Shown here piece by piece: positions 25,960 through 35,400 of a stretch of 64,000 nt of DNA. How positions within the stretch are numbered: the first letter of the stretch is position 1; every line of letters begins with the position of its first letter. Origin of the DNA: Aquimonas sp041395245 (lineage in GTDB: Bacteria; Pseudomonadota; Gammaproteobacteria; Xanthomonadales; Xanthomonadaceae); the NCBI GenBank assembly GCA_041395245.1, contig JAWLAY010000011.1, positions 62,001 to 126,000 of the forward strand, written 5' to 3'. Position numbers and translations under genes: made by a program. The notes under the pieces are model-generated. The model had not been told where the DNA came from. It made no database searches and was given only the letters and a program-made list of their open reading frames with translations.

Positions 25960-26757
25960 TCAAAGCAACGCGAAACGGTCCGCATCCAATTGCGCCGGGA
26001 AGCGCTGGCGATGGGCCAACAAGGCGGCGGCACTGAACTGGATCGTTACCGCTTGTGCTTGCGCGCCACACTCGACGATCACCTGCCCTAGCGCGTCCAG
26101 TGCCACGCTGTCACCCGCGTAGTTCAGGTCGTTGCCATCCGTGCCAACGCGATTGACCGCCGCGACACAGGCCAGATTTTCGATGGCACGTGCGCGCAAC
26201 AGGGTTTGCCAGGGATAGCGCCGCGCCGCGGGCCAGTTGGCCGTCACCACCAGCAAGTCATAGTCGAATCCGTTGGCTTGTTCGACACCAAATCGATTGC
26301 GCAGAAACACCGGAAAGCGCAAGTCATAGCAAACCACCGGGCAGATCCGCCAACCGTTCAGCGTCACGGTCAAGCGATCCATCCCGGCCGCATAGCGCTG
26401 ATGCTCACCCGCCATGCGGAACAGATGCCGCTTGTCGTAGTGACTGATTCGACCGTCCGGCCAGGCCCAAAGCAAGCGGTTGAATACGTTCTCACCTTCG
26501 CGAATGACCACCGAGCCGGTCACACAAAGCGACTGTTCTACAGCCACCGCTTTCAGCCATGCCACAGTGGGGCCCTGCATGGTCTCTGCTTCCCCGACGG
26601 CATCGTTGGAAAAGCCACTGGTAAAGGTTTCCGGCAGAACCACCAGATCGGATCGACCGGCAGCAGCGGCAATGTGGGCGCCATAAAGCCTGCGATTGGC
26701 CTCGGCATCACGCCAGACGGTAGCGTCCTGAACCAAAGTAACGCGCAAATCTTGCAT
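25960..26757 (-). CDS. Omega-amidase (2-oxoglutaramate amidase, YafV/NIT2-like)
   Basis: A 265-residue carbon-nitrogen hydrolase of the nitrilase superfamily. The catalytic triad is visible: Glu43 in LPETFTSGF, Lys109 in YDKRHLFRM and Cys143 in VVCYDLRFPVF. The ETFTSGF, KRHLF and CYDLRFP forms are those of YafV/NIT2 omega-amidases, which hydrolyse 2-oxoglutaramate or 2-oxosuccinamate left by glutamine or asparagine transamination. ATG 26757 was chosen because GGAG stands eight bases before it; an ATG two codons upstream is too close. It follows the aminotransferase gene by 14 bases, a pairing known from methionine salvage. Confidence 0.87.
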   Translation of the reverse strand: MQDLRVTLVQDATVWRDAEANRRLYGAHIAAAAGRSDLVVLPETFTSGFSNDAVGEAETMQGPTVAWLKAVAVEQSLCVTGSVVIREGENVFNRLLWAWPDGRISHYDKRHLFRMAGEHQRYAAGMDRLTVTLNGWRICPVVCYDLRFPVFLRNRFGVEQANGFDYDLLVVTANWPAARRYPWQTLLRARAIENLACVAAVNRVGTDGNDLNYAGDSVALDALGQVIVECGAQAQAVTIQFSAAALLAHRQRFPAQLDADRFALL

Positions 26758-26771
26758 CACCATCGCTCCGT

Positions 26772-27920
26772 TCACACTGCGCAGAGTCGCTGCGCCGCCA
26801 ACTGCATGGTGGCATCGGTCTTGGCAAAGCACAGTCGCGCCAGTCGCAGATCCTTGGGGGGTTCGCGATAGAACGGCGACAGCGGAATTGCGGTAACCCC
26901 CTTTTCGACGGTCAACCAACGACAAAAGGCAAGGTCGTCGAGGTCACTGATCGCGCTGTAGTCGACCAACTGGAAATAGCCGCCCGGCACATCGAGCAGA
27001 CGGAACCGCGAATCCTTCAGCAGCGCTCGGAAGGCATCACGTTTTTGCTGATAGAAGGCGGGCAATTCGCGATAGTGCTCGGGTTGCTTTTCGAGCATCT
27101 CGGCGATGGCCCATTGCGCGGGCGTGAAACTGCAGAAGGTCAGGTACTGGTGCACCTTGCGAAACTCCGCGCTCAGCGCCCTGGGCGCCACCGCATAGCC
27201 CAACTTCCAGCCGGTACAGTGAAAGGTTTTGCCGAACGAACTGACGACGATGCTGCGTTCCGCCAGTTCGGGCACACGCAATACGCTGGCATGCTCCCGT
27301 CCATCGAAAATGATGTGTTCGTAGACCTCATCCGACAGCAGCACGATATCGGTTCCGCGCAGAATATCCTGCAACGCGGCGAGGTCAGCGTCGGTCAGTA
27401 CCGCACCCGACGGATTGTGCGGCGAGTTGATCATCAGCATGCGTGTGCGGGGGGTGATGGCATCCTTCACGCGCTGCCAGTCGACGCTGAAATCACCCGG
27501 ATCAAGCGGCACATGCACGGCCACCGCGCCAGCCAGATCCACGGCGGGTTCGTAGCAGTCGTAACACGGATCGAGCATGACGACTTCTTCGCCCGGCCGC
27601 ACGCAGGCATGGATCGCCGCAAAGATGGCTTCAGTCGCACCGCTGGTCACCGTGATTTCGCTGTCGGCGTCCACCTTGCGGCCGTACAGAGACTCGGTCT
27701 TGGCCGCAATCTGCTGCCGCAATGGCAGGATCCCCATCATCGGCGAGTACTGATTCTTGCCTTCCCGCATGGCCCTGGCGAGCGCTTCGCGCAGCAACTC
27801 GGGCACCTCGAAATCGGGAAAGCCCTGGCCCAGATTGACCGCGTTGTGTTCCATCGCCAACTGGGACATCACGGTAAATATCGTCGTGCCGACGCGCGGC
27901 AGCTTGGTCTGCAGATGCAT
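26772..27920 (-). CDS. Pyridoxal-phosphate methionine/glutamine-type aminotransferase (YbdL-like)
   Basis: A 382-residue fold-type I aminotransferase closest in pattern to YbdL: NLGQGFPDFEVPELL near the N-terminus, NQYSPMMGILPLRQQIA, the NSPHNPSGAV loop, LLSDEVYEHIIFDG and the PLP lysine in SSFGKTFHCTGWKLGY. YbdL prefers methionine and aromatic amino acids and transfers the amino group to and from 2-oxo acids. With the omega-amidase downstream it could form a glutamine-dependent route regenerating methionine from 4-methylthio-2-oxobutyrate, which is inference from family knowledge. The start at 27920 fits the family; the frame is open 75 bases further. Confidence 0.87.
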   Translation of the reverse strand: MHLQTKLPRVGTTIFTVMSQLAMEHNAVNLGQGFPDFEVPELLREALARAMREGKNQYSPMMGILPLRQQIAAKTESLYGRKVDADSEITVTSGATEAIFAAIHACVRPGEEVVMLDPCYDCYEPAVDLAGAVAVHVPLDPGDFSVDWQRVKDAITPRTRMLMINSPHNPSGAVLTDADLAALQDILRGTDIVLLSDEVYEHIIFDGREHASVLRVPELAERSIVVSSFGKTFHCTGWKLGYAVAPRALSAEFRKVHQYLTFCSFTPAQWAIAEMLEKQPEHYRELPAFYQQKRDAFRALLKDSRFRLLDVPGGYFQLVDYSAISDLDDLAFCRWLTVEKGVTAIPLSPFYREPPKDLRLARLCFAKTDATMQLAAQRLCAV

Positions 27921-28005
27921 AGTGGAAAGCCATTGGATGGAAGTGATGATTGTCGGACAACCGGCCATCAACCCGCGAATCGGAACGGGTGACACGAGAA
28001 TCCAT

Positions 28006-28042
28006 GGTTGAAGTGGCTGAGCAGCAAGCCAACCACTTCACC
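28006..28042 (-). terminator. Possible hairpin downstream of the minus-strand subtilase
   Basis: GGTTGAAGTGG (28006-28016) can pair with CCACTTCACC (28033-28042) with one bulged base, a few bases beyond the subtilase stop. No T-run follows on either strand, so termination is a guess. It could instead be part of the aminotransferase leader. Confidence 0.25.
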
Positions 28043-28049
28043 AACGTCC

Positions 28050-31000
28050 TCAAGGATTGAAGCACCCCACCGCATCACTCAACAACTGGACGGTGTGATC
28101 GCGATTCCAACTTCCTGCCAGCGGTTGTTGCAGCGAATTACTCACCGTCAGATGGGTCTGTGTGGCACTCGGTAGCGTCAGGACCGCTTGTCCAACCGTT
28201 TGGTAGGTCGGTTCGACATAGGTGCAGGTCGGACAGAAGCCCTGGAACTGCAGCATCGGCATCGCACCATTGCCACGATTGCCGGTTCCGAGCGTCCAAC
28301 GCGCCACCCCCATGTCGTCATACAGATAGTTCGCTACCGACTGCAGCGACGCGCCTGCCAGGATGCTGTAGCCATGCCCCGGCTCATTCTGGTCGAACCA
28401 AAACCCATCCAGTCGACTGCCTTGACCCGCAGGCTGCGCACAACCTGCCAACGGCAACCATTCAATCTGCTCGCTGCCGGTCACACCGTCGATATCAAAG
28501 GTGAACTGCAGATGCTGGGCGTCACGCACGGACAACTGCATGCTGCCGATCTCCGTGGCACGACTGGCACTGCCGTTCCAGACATGGCGTGTGACGACCG
28601 ACTGCCACTGTCCATTGCCCGCCGTCGGCGCCGGACCGGCAGCGATGTACCAGGTCGGCGTACCGTCCTCCAGATAGGTGTACCAGATCACGCCCCACTG
28701 CGTAGTCGCGACCGGAAAGAAGAAGATGCCCGACCCAGACCGCTGCGGGTTGTAGTAAGCCCCGAAACGCGGCGTCGGGACCGCCGAAGTACGGCTCAGC
28801 GTCGCACGCAACGAAATGTTTGCCGGTGCGACGCCACGATTGACCGGCGTCACGTACCACCGCCCAGCGCTCAGGGCCGCCCCAGCCAGTGAGAGGTTTG
28901 CCGCTGCGCCCGCTGTGGTGTCGCTGGCCGCGGCGCTCGCGCGTGCGGGCGCGGCGCTGATCGCAGGGCCGGTCGCAGTCGGGTCACGAGCCAGATACAG
29001 ATCGACCTCACCCGTTCCCGTCTGCATCACTTCGAGGCGTGTGCTGCCCTGCGGTACGTCGATGAACAAGCGCTCGTGACTCTGCCCGGCAGGCAGCAGC
29101 AGATTGACCGCTTCACCGGACGACAGCGCGCGTGCGGCAGGTTCGTCCTGCGTTGCGCGGGTAAGCGTCACCGGCACATGGGCAAAGGGCGCCGCGTCGG
29201 GCCTGGCGCGCATCGTCAGTACGGTGCGCCGTGATTCGCCCGGCAACCACTGCGGGTCATTCCATGCAAGACGAACATTGTAGGAATCTGCCCGAGAAAC
29301 CTGGTTCGGTGCGGTGGCAATCGCCTGATCCGCATCGGCACCCGCGTCGTCGAAGGCCAGCATGTCAAGCTCAATCTCGTCGGTGCCGGAGCTGCCTGCC
29401 TGCCAGTTCTGCACCAACACCCATAGCGTCTGTGCACTTCCCGTACGCATAACGTCGAGTTCGCAGCGCTCACTGGCCGTGGCCGTCACCGAGGCACAAA
29501 GCTGTTCAGATTCGCTCGGCAATCCGTCACCATCGAAGTCGTTGCCAACGAAAAGGTCCAGATCGGTAGCGGTGGAGGAACCAATGTTCACCCTGACGTG
29601 GTAGTTCGTGGCCGCCGATCCCGTCGCCGCCGGAATACTCAACGTCCGTACCAACGTACCGGTGGCAAACTGGTCGTAGATTTCACCCGGCGTCGGGTCC
29701 TGCGCGAGCTGCGCACGCTCGACCTGCGGTGGAGTCCAGCCAGTGGCGGAGAACAGTGCATCCGGCATGTTCGGCAGGCTGTAGGCAATCCACGGGACCG
29801 CGGCGAAAGTATTGACGCCGGTGAGGTCAACGACCGGCAAATCGACGAAGCCCTTGTCGCCTTGCGTGGTAAGCGTCACCCCCTCACTGATCACGCCCGC
29901 TGACGCGAATACGGTCACTGGCAGACGAGTGCTCGTCACGTTGCTGGTCGCGGGCACGAGGCGGACCTCACCGTCGACCCAGCGATTGGGCTGGGCGATA
30001 CCGCGCAAATCGATCTGGATATCCAGGCGCTGACTGCCGCCTGCACTCAGAGTGAATTCACTCGGTGTCACCTGGATCATCCCGTCATCCAGACTGCCTT
30101 CGACCCTCCAGCGCCCACCGCCGACCTGGTCGGTCACCACACGACTCGTCGTGCACTGGTCCAGGCAGGGATCAAGCGCAATACCAGGCAAATTGAGGGT
30201 CGCGGGGTCACCGGAAGTCGTCGGATTCGCGTTACGCATGTCCTGGTCGCTGGCGGCCACAAACAGCCCGCCACGCAACGCCCCGGTGAGGTTGACCATG
30301 CCGGCGCCCGCGGCCATGCCACCTGCCGGAGACACACCATCCTGCAACCTCACTTCGGCACGTGCCGAGGTCTGCAGGGCGGATTCGATCTGTCCCACCG
30401 ACCAGTTTGGTTTGGCGGCGCGCAGAAGCGCCGCCGCACCCGCCACATGCGGCGAGGCCATTGAGGTACCCGATAAAAACATGAATCCGGTGCCGGTGCC
30501 CGCAGCGGCCAGAACAGAGGTCCCCGGCGCCGTGATATTCGGCTTCATGATCGCGCCAAGCGCCACCGGCCCGCGTCCACTGGAGGACGCCAACCGGTCC
30601 GCAAACGATGACGACTGAACCAACTGCGCCGCTTCGATACGCGCGTATTGCCCGCCCGCCTGCAACCATTGACGCAAGGCCTCGCCAGCCTGGTAGCCCA
30701 AGTGTGTGGAGGGAATCGAATGGCTGTCGGCAACAATCCCCTCGCCATCACCAACAGTGTTGATCAGCACCATGCCGCCGCCGCCGGCACGGCGAACGTT
30801 GTCACTCTTGGCGATGCGGGCTTGGGTGCCGCGCTGACAGACGACGATTTCGCCGTTGAACCGGTTGCTCTGCGCCGCCCAGGGATTGCTGGAGCCATCA
30901 GGCTGGCCATTGCTGCCCGTGCCGAGTCCACTGCCCACGCCACAGCCGGGGTAGTCGTCAGGAATAATGATCCGCTGCGGACCGTAACCGCTGGATTTTC

Positions 31001-32225
31001 CAGCACCGAAAACACTTCCACCGCCCGGCAGGTCGCCGCTACCGCCGCTGAAGTCAATCAATCGACTGCCCACATCGCGATCATGGGTCGCATTGGCCAC
31101 CGCCAACACCCACGGAGCGTTGGCTGGCGAGGTCAAACTGCCTGCGCCAGGACCTTCATTGCCAGCCGCCACCACCACCACCGTTCCGGCACTGCGCGCG
31201 GCGAGCATGGCCTGGGCGTCAGATACCGTCCACGGGTCTCTGGCGGACCCGCCAATGGAGTAGTTGATGACATCCACGCCATCTGCCACGGCGGCATTGA
31301 TCGCCGCCAGCAGCCATGAACCCAGACAATCGGCTTCCTGCTCGCAAGCCTTGTAACTGATCAGGTTGGCATGCGGTGCCACACCGGACAGCACACGCGT
31401 TACGTTGGCATTGCCGAGCGTCAGCGTCACATTCAGCGTATTGCCCGCAGCCGTCGAGGCGACGTGACTGCCGTGCCCGTCCACATCCAGACCGTCATCG
31501 GGTTCGGCGCTGCTGCTGCCCGTGGTGAAGTCGCGGATTCCGATCAGCTTGCTGTTGCAGGGCGGCGCGCTACCGCTGCACAGCGTGACCAGACTCGGCA
31601 TCGGATTGGTATGGGTAAACCCATCCGAAACGCCGCGCGCTGCAAACGAAGCGTGAGTCGGGTTGATGCCGGTATCAATGACACCGATAACAACCCCTTC
31701 ACCGCGGGTTTGAGTCCCGGCGCTACCGTCCCAGATCGACTCCGCATTGATCCAGCGAGGACCCGCGTCGGTCAGCGGACGTGCCACCCAATCGGCCTCG
31801 ATCTTGGCGACACCGTCGAGCTTCGCAATCTGCGTCGCTTCCTGTTCGCTCAACTCCAGCACCATCGCGTTGAGTACGACATCCAAGCGCAGCGCGGGTT
31901 CGAGGTCGCGCCCGAGGCGCGTTTCGATTCCGCTTAGTACCTCGTCCTGTTGCGTATGCAGCACCTTGCGGTAGGCCTTCACTGCCGCCGAATCCAAGCG
32001 CAGTCGCTGCCCGTCGTCGGCACGCGTGGGCTGCAGTGACTTGAGGGCGGAAAATCGTTTGGCCTGCGCCGCATCGAAAACGGCGACGGCGGGATAGGAC
32101 AAATGAACGATGTATCGCCCGTTCGAACCTTCACGCTTCGCCGCAAGGTCCGCGGCCGCGCCGTCCGTACCCGCGCTGCACGCCAGCGCCAGCACGAGAC
32201 CCTTCGCCAATGATCGCATCCGCAT
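28050..32225 (-). CDS. Secreted S8 subtilase with PA insert, PPC-like domains and C-terminal tandem module
   Basis: A 1391-residue secreted serine protease. Order: signal peptide (1-25), inhibitor-I9-like propeptide (about 36-150), and a subtilisin domain with Asp184 (VIDTGIN), His251 (DGHGSHV), Asn355 (AAGNEGPG) and Ser588 (SGTSMASPH). A protease-associated (PA) insertion (about 395-535) sits between Asn and Ser. Fn3/PPC-like beta domains follow, then two related modules of about 118 residues at the end (about 1152-1391). ATG 32225 was chosen because GGAGG precedes it at six bases; the frame is open 237 bases further without family similarity. It is divergent from another large subtilase. 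Substrates are unknown; extracellular protein degradation is likely. Confidence 0.9.
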   Translation of the reverse strand: MRMRSLAKGLVLALACSAGTDGAAADLAAKREGSNGRYIVHLSYPAVAVFDAAQAKRFSALKSLQPTRADDGQRLRLDSAAVKAYRKVLHTQQDEVLSGIETRLGRDLEPALRLDVVLNAMVLELSEQEATQIAKLDGVAKIEADWVARPLTDAGPRWINAESIWDGSAGTQTRGEGVVIGVIDTGINPTHASFAARGVSDGFTHTNPMPSLVTLCSGSAPPCNSKLIGIRDFTTGSSSAEPDDGLDVDGHGSHVASTAAGNTLNVTLTLGNANVTRVLSGVAPHANLISYKACEQEADCLGSWLLAAINAAVADGVDVINYSIGGSARDPWTVSDAQAMLAARSAGTVVVVAAGNEGPGAGSLTSPANAPWVLAVANATHDRDVGSRLIDFSGGSGDLPGGGSVFGAGKSSGYGPQRIIIPDDYPGCGVGSGLGTGSNGQPDGSSNPWAAQSNRFNGEIVVCQRGTQARIAKSDNVRRAGGGGMVLINTVGDGEGIVADSHSIPSTHLGYQAGEALRQWLQAGGQYARIEAAQLVQSSSFADRLASSSGRGPVALGAIMKPNITAPGTSVLAAAGTGTGFMFLSGTSMASPHVAGAAALLRAAKPNWSVGQIESALQTSARAEVRLQDGVSPAGGMAAGAGMVNLTGALRGGLFVAASDQDMRNANPTTSGDPATLNLPGIALDPCLDQCTTSRVVTDQVGGGRWRVEGSLDDGMIQVTPSEFTLSAGGSQRLDIQIDLRGIAQPNRWVDGEVRLVPATSNVTSTRLPVTVFASAGVISEGVTLTTQGDKGFVDLPVVDLTGVNTFAAVPWIAYSLPNMPDALFSATGWTPPQVERAQLAQDPTPGEIYDQFATGTLVRTLSIPAATGSAATNYHVRVNIGSSTATDLDLFVGNDFDGDGLPSESEQLCASVTATASERCELDVMRTGSAQTLWVLVQNWQAGSSGTDEIELDMLAFDDAGADADQAIATAPNQVSRADSYNVRLAWNDPQWLPGESRRTVLTMRARPDAAPFAHVPVTLTRATQDEPAARALSSGEAVNLLLPAGQSHERLFIDVPQGSTRLEVMQTGTGEVDLYLARDPTATGPAISAAPARASAAASDTTAGAAANLSLAGAALSAGRWYVTPVNRGVAPANISLRATLSRTSAVPTPRFGAYYNPQRSGSGIFFFPVATTQWGVIWYTYLEDGTPTWYIAAGPAPTAGNGQWQSVVTRHVWNGSASRATEIGSMQLSVRDAQHLQFTFDIDGVTGSEQIEWLPLAGCAQPAGQGSRLDGFWFDQNEPGHGYSILAGASLQSVANYLYDDMGVARWTLGTGNRGNGAMPMLQFQGFCPTCTYVEPTYQTVGQAVLTLPSATQTHLTVSNSLQQPLAGSWNRDHTVQLLSDAVGCFNP
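28053..28772 (-). repeat. Two tandem about 118-residue modules in the subtilase C-terminus
   Basis: The last 240 residues contain two copies with the same opening pattern: AYYNPQRSGSGIFFFP then a Trp/Tyr-rich run ending PTWYIAAG, and GFWFDQNEPGHGYSIL then a run ending ARWTLGTG. The aromatic-Asn/Asp-x(5)-G-x-G core recurs in each. They look like a duplicated beta-rich module. I recall similar segments in secreted proteins of related bacteria but cannot name a family. Confidence 0.55.
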
Positions 32226-32388
32226 CGCCACCCTCCAGTCTGCGCAATTCACCCGTCCGCGCCGTCGCACTTCGGCGGATGCCGCCCACAACGCTAGCGG
32301 AAAACGCGATCTGTTCAAACCCGTCGAATGCTCATCAACGTGAAATGCGCCGGCGCACCGAAAGAATGGCAAGCCGTGCGCGCAGCGC

Positions 32389-32417
32389 TTGCGACGCGCG
32401 ATGGCAACGTTGATGAT
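32389..32417 (+). promoter_or_regulatory. Weak candidate promoter of the plus-strand subtilase
   Basis: TTGCGA (32389-32394) and GATGAT (32412-32417) are spaced 17 bases apart, each matching four of six consensus positions. The start codon lies 33 bases downstream of the -10 box. It is in the 224-base divergent region between the two subtilase genes. Confidence 0.25.
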
Positions 32418-32449
32418 CCACCAGTGAACACGCTTGGGGGAGAGATCAA

Positions 32450-35400
32450 ATGATGCATTCAATGCGTTTACGGTCGCTGTCGGCGGCCATTGCCTTGGGG
32501 CTGTTGGGCACCAGTCCGACGGCGCTCGCCGATGTTTGGCGTATCGAGAACGTGCCCGCCAATCAACGTGCTGCGGTGCTATCTCAAGCCTCGCGGAGTT
32601 ATGTATATGGCGACACGCTATGGTACGAGGCGGAAAGCGCGCCGAAGTTGCCAGTCGGGGCTCGCATCGAGCGCGTGATCGACGCGGGGCGAGTTCGGGT
32701 TGGCAGTTTCGATTTCGATCCGATCAGTGAAGCCTCACGAGCGGCGGTTCAACCCTTCAGCACGACCGCAACAGGCCACGGACTGAGGTTGGTGCAACTG
32801 CACGCTCCCGCTCAGGAAGGATGGCTTGAATCGCTGCAATCCCTGGGCATGAAGGTACTGCAGTATTACCCGCACCAGACCTATCTGGTATGGGCTGACG
32901 CGTCTGCCGTCAGTCGAGCTGGCTCGATCGAGTTCGTCCGTTGGCAAGGAAATTTCGGCCAGTTCTACAAGATCAATGCCGATCTGGCGCAGCGCGAAGG
33001 CCTGATCAACAACGTCCAGATCGAGTTCTACAACGATACCAATCCCGCGGAAGTTCTCGACTGGCTGAAATCCATCGGTGCCGACGTTGTCAGTCATGGC
33101 AAGGCGCAGCCGGACGGTGCGTTCTGGGATGCGTGGGTCAAGGTCGATGCCTCGACCCTGCAGACCATCGCCGCCCATCCGCAAGTCCTATGGCTTGGTT
33201 ATGCCAGCCCGAAACGGGGTCTGGATGATGAAATGTCGGACCAGATCCAGGTGGGCAACTTCAATGCCAGCAACGTGCCGCAGGTCGGCTATTTGCCCTG
33301 GTTGCTGGATTTCGGGTTCGAGGGCAACGGCGTGACCTGGGCTATCGTCGATACCGGCGTGGACCGTAGTCACCCGGATCTGCTGCCCAATCTCGGTGCC
33401 GGCTTCACCACAGCGGACTGCACCGGCACGGGTGGCGATGACAGTTCTGGTGGCGGCCATGGCACGCACGTTGGCGGCATTGTCGCAGGCCTCGGCCTCG
33501 GTGATGGTGCGGGCGGCGACGCCGAAGCGGATGCCAATGGTTTCCTGTATGGCCTGGGTGTCGCGCCCTCGGCAACGTTGTATCCGATCGTCTCCGGGTG
33601 CTCGGCTTGGCCACCCGCCGGTGGCTGGCAGTTGCACAGCAAGCTCGCGATTGCTGGCGGTGCGGTCGGCATGAACGCCAGCTGGACCAGCGGCGAAGGC
33701 ACCGCGCACGGGTATCAGGCATCCGAGCGGACGCATGACCTGATGGTTCGCGATGGTGATTTTGATACGCCGGCGGCGGAACCTTTCGTGGTGGTGTTCT
33801 CGGCGGGCAACTCGGGGCCGGGTGCTTCTACCCTGACTGCACCGAAGGAAGCGAAGAACCCAATTGTGACGGCGTCGGGTGTCAATTTCCGAGCGGGGTC
33901 AATTGACGCCATTTCCGGTTTCTCGAGCCGGGGACCTGCGGTGGATGGTCGACTCGGTCCGACCATTGCGGCACCAGGAGAGAGCATTGCTTCCACCAAA
34001 CGAATTGCGGGCGCGTCAAGTTGCGCCACATCCATTGCGGGCACCGGCAATCGTTATGCGTTGTGCAGCGGCACCTCGATGGCGGCACCGCACGTGTCCG
34101 GCGCGGTGGTGCAACTGACCGACTGGTGGCGAACCCAAAACGCTGGTGCCACACCCAGCCCGGCGATGCTGAAAGCCTTGCTGGTGAATGGCGCGGTCGA
34201 CATGGGCACGGCAGATATCCCCAACGCCAACGAGGGCTGGGGTCGTGTATTGACGCCGAGCAGCATGGGCGAAGGTGTGCTGCGCGAGTACCGCGATCAG
34301 TCGACCGTGTTCAACGCGACCGGTGAACAGCAGGAGATCACTGTTGGCATCCCCGACCCCTTGCAGCCGCTGAAGATCACCCTGGTGTGGACCGATGCCG
34401 CCGGTGCAGTCGGTGCCAACCCGGCCTTAGTCAATAACCTCGACCTCGAAGTCACGACCGGCGGTTCCACCTATCGCGGCAATGTCTTTGCGGCGGGCGT
34501 GTCGACAACCGGCGGCAGCGCCGACACGCGCAACAACACCGAACAAGTTCTGGTCCCCGCACCCGGCGGCGACGCCACGATCACCATCAAAGCGACAGCG
34601 ATCAATGGCGATGGTGTCCCCGGTGGCGATAGCACCGATCAAGACTTTGCCCTGGTCTGCAGCAACTGCGCCGAGGCGGCGAGCTTCGGACTGTCCACCG
34701 ACGTGGTCAGTCAAAGCGTCTGCGCACCGGCCGCCGCCAGTTTCGACGTCGACCTCTCCAGCATCCTGGGGTTCTCCGAGTCCGTCACGTTGAGCCTGCC
34801 GGATGCGCCGGCCAATGCGACGGTGACCTTTGGTGCCAACCCGCTCACGCCGCCGGATGGCACCAGCCTGATCATCGGCAACACCTCGGCCGTTGCACCG
34901 GGCAGCTACAGCATGACACTCACCGGCACGGCGGCCAGCGTGACCAAGACGCGTCCACTGTCGCTCTCGCTGTTCAACGCCGCACCGTCGACCGCGAACC
35001 TGTTGTTGCCAAACAATCTGGCCAGCAACCAATCGGCAACCCCCTCGTTCGACTGGGCTGATGCGAGCCAGGCGCAGAGCTATCTGATCGAAATCGACGA
35101 CAACGCCGACTTCAGCTCGCCGACACTATCGGCGACCGTCAACAACAGCGCCTATACCGCCACGTCGGCTCTGGCCACCAGTACAACCTACTACTGGCGC
35201 GTAACGGCCGCGAACACCTGTGGCAGCAGCAACGTCTCTCCGGTGTTCAGCTTTACCACCGAAGCGGCGCCAGGCGATTGCAACCTCGGCGATCAGGTGC
35301 AAACCGCGTTCGGGGAGGACTTTGAAACCGGTGCGGTGGGCTGGTCCAGCACGGGCACAGGCAACACCTGGGCGCAGTCTGGCAGTCGCGTCAATTCGGG

